Positions 58,282-64,000 of a stretch of DNA of 64,000 bases are shown here, piece by piece. Below the pieces are notes generated by a model. The model made no database searches. It had not been told where the DNA came from and saw only the letters and a list, made by a program, of their open reading frames with translations. Origin of the DNA: Chaetoderma sp. LZ-2023a. Lineage: Eukaryota; Mollusca; Caudofoveata; Chaetodermatida; Chaetodermatidae. The translations under genes and the position numbers were made by a program. The stretch spans positions 129,834,901-129,898,900 of the forward strand of contig CM067374.1 of assembly GCA_034401795.1 (NCBI GenBank). Reading direction: 5' to 3'. Position 1 is the stretch's first letter; every line of letters begins with the position of its first letter.

Positions 58282-58420
58282 AATATTTTGGAAAATTTAC
58301 CCCTGGAATTACAAGCTCGATTAACCGAGCCAGTCATTCAGTGGTAAACCTACAAAAAAACAATACTTCCTTGGTCTGCAAATATACATTTTCTCTGCCA
58401 AAATATCAGTATTTGTATGA
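58282..58420. mobile_element. TTAA palindromic MITE family 1, right part (split by hAT-like element)
   Basis: 'ggaaaatttacccctggaat' and 'gattaaccgagccagtcatt' are the core of the palindrome. Its missing left piece is at ~57100-57131. Confidence 0.7.
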
Positions 58421-59465
58421 CAACACTCATTAGAAACATCTTTCCAGCTTGCAATAATTTCAGGGTTCATACACCTTGGGTACAATAAAATTCCATACTT
58501 TTTCCAGACATATATTTCAAAATTCCAGACCCAGTATTCCTAATAATTGGTGACTAATGACATGATATTTATGAATATCTTAACACCCTCACCCAACCCC
58601 CGCCCACGTGCAAACCCCACTGCAAAAACAAAGAATAGAATATCTTGCGTTGTTGTGGCTTACCACCCACACCTCACCCCAAGCCACCACCTTGTAAGCC
58701 TTAAGGCAGCAACGGCTTCCAGTCATATTATTTTCAAAATATAAAAAAGAATGTGCTTTAATTTGTGAAGAATTCCACCTGTATCAAAGAAGTTAGAACC
58801 ACCATCTTAATGGCCCAAAAACAGTGTCCACTTTACATAGGTTTGACTGTGTATTGAATGCTGACGAGTAATGAGGCAGTCAGCCTTTCATGATTTCAGC
58901 TCAGGTTCACTTTGCAAACGACGTTATTAGGGGATTTCCCAGTAATGAGGACGTCAGCAGCAGTAATTTCCAGGAAATAGTCCTGAGAGCTATATTTAGA
59001 CAATCGGCTATATCAGAATTTGGCGCTATATAACTCCAGTAACTGTCAATGGTTTATGTCATTGATTTATATCTTACGTCAAAGGACTGCGGTTAAATAT
59101 TCTGAAGTTGCTGCTTTAGACTGCTCTTCTTCTTTTCGTTCGCTGATCATACCGCCAGTCCTGTAAGTGACTTTCGACATGATCATATGCGCTAAGTGCG
59201 TAGATCCATGGTTTATTAGAGTGCACCATGCGGCCTGGAGCCTCCGTCTTCAGCACTCGAGGTTTCTGTCAGGGTTACCTCACCCGTACCTCCTTTAGTC
59301 GCCTCTTACGACACGCAGAGGATACAGAAGGTGTATTCTAAGCCCCACCTACAGGGCCACTTTTGAAGTGCTTATTTATGGGAATCCAATTGGATTCCCA
59401 TATTTTTCAATTTCGGGAATATTACGAGAATCGGATTCCCAGATTCCGTCAAATTTCGAGCCCTG

Positions 59466-60460
59466 GGCTCCTTGGCAGCAGGCTGCTGCTGGTAGACCTG
59501 TAAACACATCAACCGGTGATGTGTTTACGGGGGGGGGGGGGGTGGGGGGGGGGGGGTGGGGTCTTGGGTCTTCCTCAGAGACGGATTGGATTAATGCCTT
59601 GGCTTGGCTAGCCGGGGTTGATCCATCCGTGGTTGCGACCACCTCTAAGGAAGACATTCGCCATCCATCGGTGGCAGCCATACGGACCTGGGGTCTTGCC
59701 CGGGGCTCGGATCAAGTGCATTGACCTGGATCCAAAGTTCAGAGAGTTGCTTGAAGCGATTTACGTTAAGCAGCTCTCAACTAAGAGCCAGTTCTCTGCG
59801 GCCTCCATGGAGGTGCGGGCAAGGTGCCATATTCTCAAGCTGGGGTACGAAAGGTACTGAGCGGTCCCAATGGTCACGGGATGACCGCTGAGTCCTAGGA
59901 GTCCCTAGTGCTGGAGCGGGTGGTCCCGCTCAGGCGCTAGTGGACAAGAACCAGGCATCCATTGAGGAAGTCCTGGCCCTGTGCGATGAGGGTGTGAGGG
60001 CGGCAGGCAATGAATGCCATCAATCGTTCCCTTCGTATCCTTCAGTCGGTGTGGGCTGAAGTGGGGGCAGGCCGCTGGTGCCGCCAGTAGCACCATCGTG
60101 CATCAATGACAGTCTTGTGCAGTCTATGGATGCACAGGCCCGGGGGGCAGACGTGTGTTACAAAGTCAAGGAGGCAAATAGTCTTTGACCATATGTGTCC
60201 AGCTGCGGTCGTCAGGGATAGGTTGCTTGGGACCCCCCTGAACTGACCTAGCATCTTCGGTGGCCAAACGCGCGTCATCCTAGAGGACCCTGCTAATATT
60301 GCGCAAAACAGGCTGGCAGTGAATATGCAGCTGGAGCTAGTATGTCAGGCACACATGCTTGGAGCTGCATCCAAGCCGCCAGTCGGTCAGTCTTCTTCGA
60401 AGAAGCACAAGAAGAGCAAAGTGAAAGCTGCGCCTTTCTACTAGTGTGACTTCTGGGCCC
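59466..60460 (+). pseudogene. DIRS-like retroelement, gag-like ORF, 3' half
   Basis: It continues the 52627 frame: an Ala/Gly-rich linker, a G-run (59529-59562, glycines), then 'DWINALAWLAGVDPSVVATT'. A frameshift near 59690 leads to 'DLDPKFRELLEAIYVKQ', and another to 'IEEVLALCDEGVRAAGN' (~59960) and 'RSLRILQSVWAEVGAG' (~60030). Such helical segments resemble DIRS Gag proteins from memory. A Lys-rich tail ('SSKKHKKSKVKAA', ~60390) ends it. Confidence 0.55.
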
Positions 60461-60759
60461 TCTCATCTGGCTCTGGCGAAGAAGACTAAGGAGGCCCCTG
60501 CATGTCCTAGTGGCGGCCCTGATTGCCTTAGAGGCGGTAAGGGTAAGTCTTCAATGGGTGGAAAGAAGGGATCGGATCAGAACTGAGGGTACGGTGGCTC
60601 CCTTCGTATCCTCCAGGACCGCACCTGTGCAACAGGGACAGCGGTGCAAGTCAGATCAGCCAAGCTGAGGCTCGGGGGCAGCGAATCGCGAGCCAGCCAC
60701 CCTCCAAAGGCATCAGTGCGCCTATCGTCGGTGGAAGGCTCATGCATTTCATCGAGGTG

Positions 60760-60930
60760 TGACGTCAGGCAGTCTGGTCCTGGGAGGGATATCCCAGGGC
60801 TACATGCCAGAGTGGTGGGATTTCCCACCACAAAATCTGTCTTTGACACATCCTGTCTGGGCGAAAAGGCACAGTGAGATCCATGCGCTTTCAGCAGAGA
60901 GGGACTGATTTATTGTTTCTGGAGGTAATG
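60760..60930 (+). pseudogene. DIRS-like reverse transcriptase stub
   Basis: 'GSLVLGGISQGYMPEW' followed by 'FPPQNLSLTHPVW' and 'EIHALSAERD' matches the start of DIRS-type polymerases (…I..GY..eF…ei..LL..gAI). The catalytic core and RNase H are absent: recombinase sequence begins within ~50 bp, so an internal deletion removed them. Confidence 0.6.
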
Positions 60931-60949
60931 CGACTGCTCCCAAGAGCAG

Positions 60950-61390
60950 AATTCATGTCAAAGAACCAAACTTCGAAACATCCTGACAAGCCGATCTTAC
61001 CGAAATTAAGTCGGTACGATCATGATGCCAGTGCCTGTTGTCTGGTCTGTGCTTTGACTAAGTACAAAAAGCGGACAGAATCTTTACGGTCAGATGATAA
61101 GCATCTGTGGACCTGCCATAAAAAGCTTATGGCACAGCATCCATAGATACTATAATCTCGTTGGGTACTCGAATGCATTCAGACTACCCACGAAATAGCG
61201 ACTGGTCACCAGGTGCAATGTGCCAGGACTCATGGCGTCAGAGGGATAGCCTTGACAGCCCTATTATACAATGGTGTCTCGTTAGAGGATGTCATAGCCA
61301 TTGCACAATGAGACTGTGAGTCCTCATTCACGGACTACTATATGAGGGATGTCAGACTCGGCCAATACACTCGCCTTATCAATATTTAAA
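60950..61390 (+). pseudogene. DIRS-like tyrosine recombinase (YR), degenerate
   Basis: 'SRYDHDASACCLVCALTKYK' (~61010) and 'SLRSDDKHLWTCHKK' match the LCPV.AL.xYL..T...R.....LF block of DIRS/Ngaro recombinases. 'CARTHGVRGIALTALLYNGV' (~61217) holds the HxxR pair, and 'DYYMRDVRLGQY' (~61336) the catalytic Tyr region. At least one frameshift and one stop interrupt it. A tyrosine recombinase instead of an integrase is the defining trait of DIRS-type elements. Confidence 0.8.
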
Positions 61391-61877
61391 AGCTAGTTAA
61401 AGGACCACACTGATCGTTCTCCTTGGGTAGCATATTGCTATTTAATTAGCGATTAACAGACATGGTTAGCGAGAGGATGAATCGGCAAAAGTCATGTGGG
61501 CCATGGTGACAGTTCTGGCATGGTGTCTGGAATGCAAAAGTCATAAGGTAATCCAAGTTTGACTGCTTACTGTATTTGTTTATATACCATGTTCATTCAT
61601 TCTATATAGTCCTGCTCATTCTCAGGCTATTGTGTGTCAAGAGCTGTTAATACTCGTGACATACTTGCATTTTCAGGCGAGATACATGTTCATTAGTTCT
61701 CTTCCCTTGCTGGAGAAGGGTGGGGGTGTGTTATGCGAATGTGAGTCGGTCTGTAAGCTTGTCAGTCCTCTTTGAAAAGTACCATTGTGACAAGTTTAGT
61801 CTCATTCCTTCTATAGAGGCACTTAAGATTTTGCATGGCTTGCCCCTTCCCACCAGGTAACTTATCAAATCTGGTGT
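61391..61877. other. 3' untranslated part of the DIRS-like element or intron
   Basis: No coding signal. It lies between the recombinase and the terminal repeat structure. Confidence 0.4.
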
Positions 61878-62232
61878 TATCAATAAGTAATGTAATGGTA
61901 AGTATTGATCGAAGGAGAATGAAGGAAATGTCAATTTGCCTTTCTCTGAGATCTAACAATACTTTACCTTTACATTACAGACCCTGCCTCCCAGCCCCAT
62001 GGAGGTAAGCCATGTGTCAGTCACGTTTGTGCTTAAGCTATGCAAACAAGTGGCTGGTTCATGGTTATGGCTACCCGGTTGCTGGGCGGGTACCCATTTT
62101 CAGGAACTGGCAAGAGCTGTGATAAAGTCCAAAAGACTCTTAGGGCACGTCTACCTAGGTGGCTGTTATCAATAAGTAATGTAATGGTAAGTATTGTTAG
62201 ATCTGAGAGAATGGGAAATTGAAATTTCCTTC
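61878..62232. repeat. Direct and inverted repeat structure at the DIRS-like 3' end
   Basis: 'ttatcaataagtaatgtaat' + 'ggtaagtattg' occurs at 61878-61907 and again at 62165-62198. In addition, 61923-61977 is the inverted copy of 62178-62232 ('ggaaat.tcaattt..ctctgagatctaacaatact'). Split direct plus inverted repeats are characteristic of DIRS-type termini. Confidence 0.7.
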
Positions 62233-62238
62233 AACTTG

Positions 62239-62700
62239 CTGCAGATATTTCGAGCAGTTTGATTGTCAGTCATTGCTGACTAAGGCAGCAATAACTTTGT
62301 CAAATTATTCTAAGAATAATCATTTCCTGGTTTTCAGTATTATTACTAGCTAACAGATGTATGTACAATTAGCATTTGCCATATATGTTATCGAAATCCA
62401 GTGTGATATGTGTTAGCAACTGCTGTAGTTGTGTTCATTTCATTGTCAATCAGTTGGTAATCGTGTCATTTATAAGCACTGCACGTGATCGTGCATGTGC
62501 CAGCCGGATCTACCAGGCATTGGAAATATATTTCACAATGGACCCTGATAATGTATATGGCATAGGCCTAACTAGGTTTCATACAAAAATGCTAGCTAAA
62601 AATATTGAAATTTAATTGATTATTCTGAGAGCAATTAGACATAGTTGTTGCTGCCTAAGGCAGCAACGATTGGCAATCAAATTGCGCGAAATATCTGTAG
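62239..62700. mobile_element. Foldback element with 27-bp imperfect terminal inverted repeats
   Basis: 'ctgcagatatttcgagcag' + 'tttgattg' at 62239-62265 pairs with 62674-62700. Inside, 'gctgcctaaggcagc' and similar small palindromes occur (62279, 62650); a comparable one continues to ~62880. No coding capacity. Confidence 0.65.
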
Positions 62701-63298
62701 TAAGTGCTATTACATTGCTGCTTCTTTTGAGAACAATTTAATTGAAAGTTGTTGCAGCAACAGCTGGGGAAGACTGTATTATCAGCTAGATTATTTTGAG
62801 AACAATTTGACTTAATGTTCTTGCTACTATAGGCAGCAATAATCGTCAATCAACTTGTTCTGAAGATAATTTGCGTAGCACGCTGCAAACTATTGACTCG
62901 ACGAGCACTGCTCGACTAAAATTGTTTTACGTGTCTAGTCCGGTATATAAAGGGAACTTTGACGTCACAACTTGATACAAGATTGCAGAGCGGCTCTTAG
63001 CATCAGAAATCTGGGCATTTTCTTAGCCTACTTTGGTAGTTTTATCAGCTTACAATAGCTTTAAGCTGGCCAAAACTGGCATCTGCAGTGGTCTAGAGAA
63101 ATGTCCAGTTACAGAGTGATTTGAAGACTATTTTTAGAATATTTTCCATTCGAATGACTGGCAAATTCTCAAAAATCATTTCTTGGTCTTCAAATAGGAA
63201 TTTTCTATGAGAAACTTGAAATTTTCTTGACCAAATTTGACCATTTAAGTGTTTAAATAGTGTTTTACAGATTCTATTATTTCTGCATTTCTTTTTAG
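62701..63298. other. End of CHORDC1 intron 1
   Basis: It contains a TATA-like 'tatataaa' (62944-62951) with a CRE-like TGACGTCA (62960-62967), and a family-1 palindrome (~63078-63257) that ends about 40 bp before the exon 2 acceptor. Confidence 0.5.
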
Positions 63299-63405
63299 AT
63301 TCTTGTCAATTCCACCCGGGCATCCCTGTGTTCCATGATGCACTTAAAGGATGGTCCTGCTGTAAGAAACGCAGTACAGATTTTACAGAGTTTCTTAATA
63401 TGCCA
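63299..63405 (+). CDS. CHORDC1: CHORDC1 orthologue, exon 2
   Basis: 107 bp, acceptor 'gcatttctttttag', donor CCA|GTGAGT. Completing the split Asn codon from exon 1, it reads '[20 protein letters not shown]', then '[15 protein letters not shown]'. The [17 protein letters not shown] string is the most conserved part of the first CHORD domain, with its zinc-binding Cys and His. The gene must continue to the right (second CHORD and CS domains). Palindromic MITEs lie on both sides of the exon. Confidence 0.93.
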
Positions 63406-64000
63406 GTGAGTACTATGGCTGTGCGATATACTGAGCTGGAAATTCACCTTCTTTAGCGGTGATCCATACAGCATTTCATTGATTGTTACCCCTTTCATAG
63501 TGAACCTAGGCTAAGTGAAAACAGAACTTACCACTGAGATGACTGGCTCGGTAACCGAGCCAGTCATTCCAGTGGTAACTCTTCAAAAATAGTCTTCTCT
63601 TGGCCTGCAAATGAACATTCAATTAGGAAATATTTTGATGTTCTTGAACAAATTTAGACATTTAAAGGGTTAATGGTAGAATCTGATTAAGAAAATTTAA
63701 ATTTTCTCTTAGAAAATGTCCCGAAAAAAGGTTATTTTTTATAATTTACCACTGAAATGAATGATTCGATTATCGATTCAGTCATTTCAGTTGTATAGTT
63801 TCAAAGATGGTTTTTGCCTGCAAATGGCATTGTCCAAATCCATAGCACATGCTGGGTTTGGCTGGTTGGAACATTAAGCATATTAACCCTTGAATTTTGT
63901 TCAAGAAGATTTAAATTTGCTCAGAAAATGCCTATTTGCAGACCAAGAAAAGAATATTTTTGAAAATTTACCACAGGAATGACTGGCTCAGTTATCTTGT
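63406..64000. mobile_element. CHORDC1 intron 2 start with three tandem TTAA palindromes
   Basis: Family-1 copies lie at ~63510-63669 (right tip then TTAA at 63670-63673), ~63690-63830 (diverged) and 63897 to the window edge (TTAA at 63893-63896, tip CCCTTGAATTTTG). Centres are 'ggctcggtaaccgagcc', 'gattcgattatcgattc' and, cut off, 'ggctcagttatc'. Confidence 0.75.

Larger units (their letters stand above)
53300..59465. mobile_element. 6.17-kb hAT-like insertion (outer level)
   Basis: The left end CAGGGGTCGAAATT and right end AATTTCGAGCCCTG are inverted repeats, flanked on both sides by GGCTC (53295-53299 and 59466-59470). CAGGG-type tips are typical of hAT elements. Most hATs duplicate 8 bp, but a subset duplicates 5, which would fit. 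Subterminal 'ggattcccat'-type motifs occur on both sides (53361, 59391). No transposase is seen; the inside is filled by further insertions. Confidence 0.7.

Noticed and set aside
61968-62004. Mini-exon between 'ttacattacag' and 'gaggtaagc'
   Set aside because: It lies within the terminal repeats of the DIRS-like element and cannot join CHORDC1 exons 1 and 2, which already fit each other in phase.

Overview
The window looks like nuclear DNA from an animal, most likely a marine lophotrochozoan and probably a mollusc. The evidence is short, spliced, phase-matched exons with GT-AG borders, a very high transposon load, and a short palindrome built on 'GCTCACCTGGCC/GGCCAGGTGAGC' (40101-40131) of a kind I associate with mollusc genomes. 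The phylum is inference. Nothing suggests a bacterial or viral genome, and no rRNA, tRNA or CRISPR array was seen.

Host genes. (1) On the minus strand, exons of a K+-dependent Na+/Ca2+ exchanger (NCKX/SLC24 family) lie at 17932-18032, 16200-16286, 15607-15707 and about 12784-12991. They cover the first alpha repeat and the following membrane segments. (2) On the minus strand, a run of exons from 39467 down to 29853 starts with an SGNH-hydrolase-like domain and continues with basic and C2HC zinc-finger exons. (3) On the plus strand, the first two exons of a CHORDC1 (CHORD-domain, morgana/CHP-1) orthologue lie at 50759-50834 and 63299-63405. They are separated by a 12.5 kb intron, and the gene runs off the right edge.

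Mobile DNA, left to right. 305-4200 is a broken copy of a repetitive intronless gene family. 7039-10291 is a decayed LINE on the minus strand. 11348-12530 is an LTR plus truncated gag of a Ty3-like element. 12578-12783 is the first of many TTAA-flanked palindromes. 18079-19735 and 26472-28126 are twin Tc1-like transposons; the first encodes an intact DD34E transposase. 19736-25012 is a large composite with inverted repeats of about 320 bp that encloses a 30-bp satellite array. 25553-28670 is a broken SWIM zinc-finger gene interrupted by the second Tc1. 40160-45250 is a CTAG/AGCT-rich satellite block, partly an inverted relative of the 22.5-24.7 kb array and carrying a LINE fragment. 45640-48720 is a second Ty3-like element (gag, protease, partial RT, minus strand), followed by an LTR fragment in the opposite orientation (49409-49854).

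Intron 1 of the CHORDC1 gene is a stack of nested insertions. A DIRS-like tyrosine-recombinase retroelement (about 52.6-62.2 kb) is split inside its gag-like frame by a 6.17 kb insertion (53300-59465) flanked by GGCTC. That insert in turn carries hAT-like elements with 8-bp duplications (53900-55383 and 57132-58273), the latter sitting inside a palindromic TTAA element. The order of events can be read from the duplications.

Best leads: the nested stack, the inverted-repeat-bounded satellite element, the intact/broken Tc1 pair, and the damage in the NCKX and SGNH genes (a non-AG acceptor, a one-base frameshift and an in-frame TGA). That damage means either decay or base-level errors in the assembly. 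I found no convincing unknown gene system; the novelty is in genome architecture.
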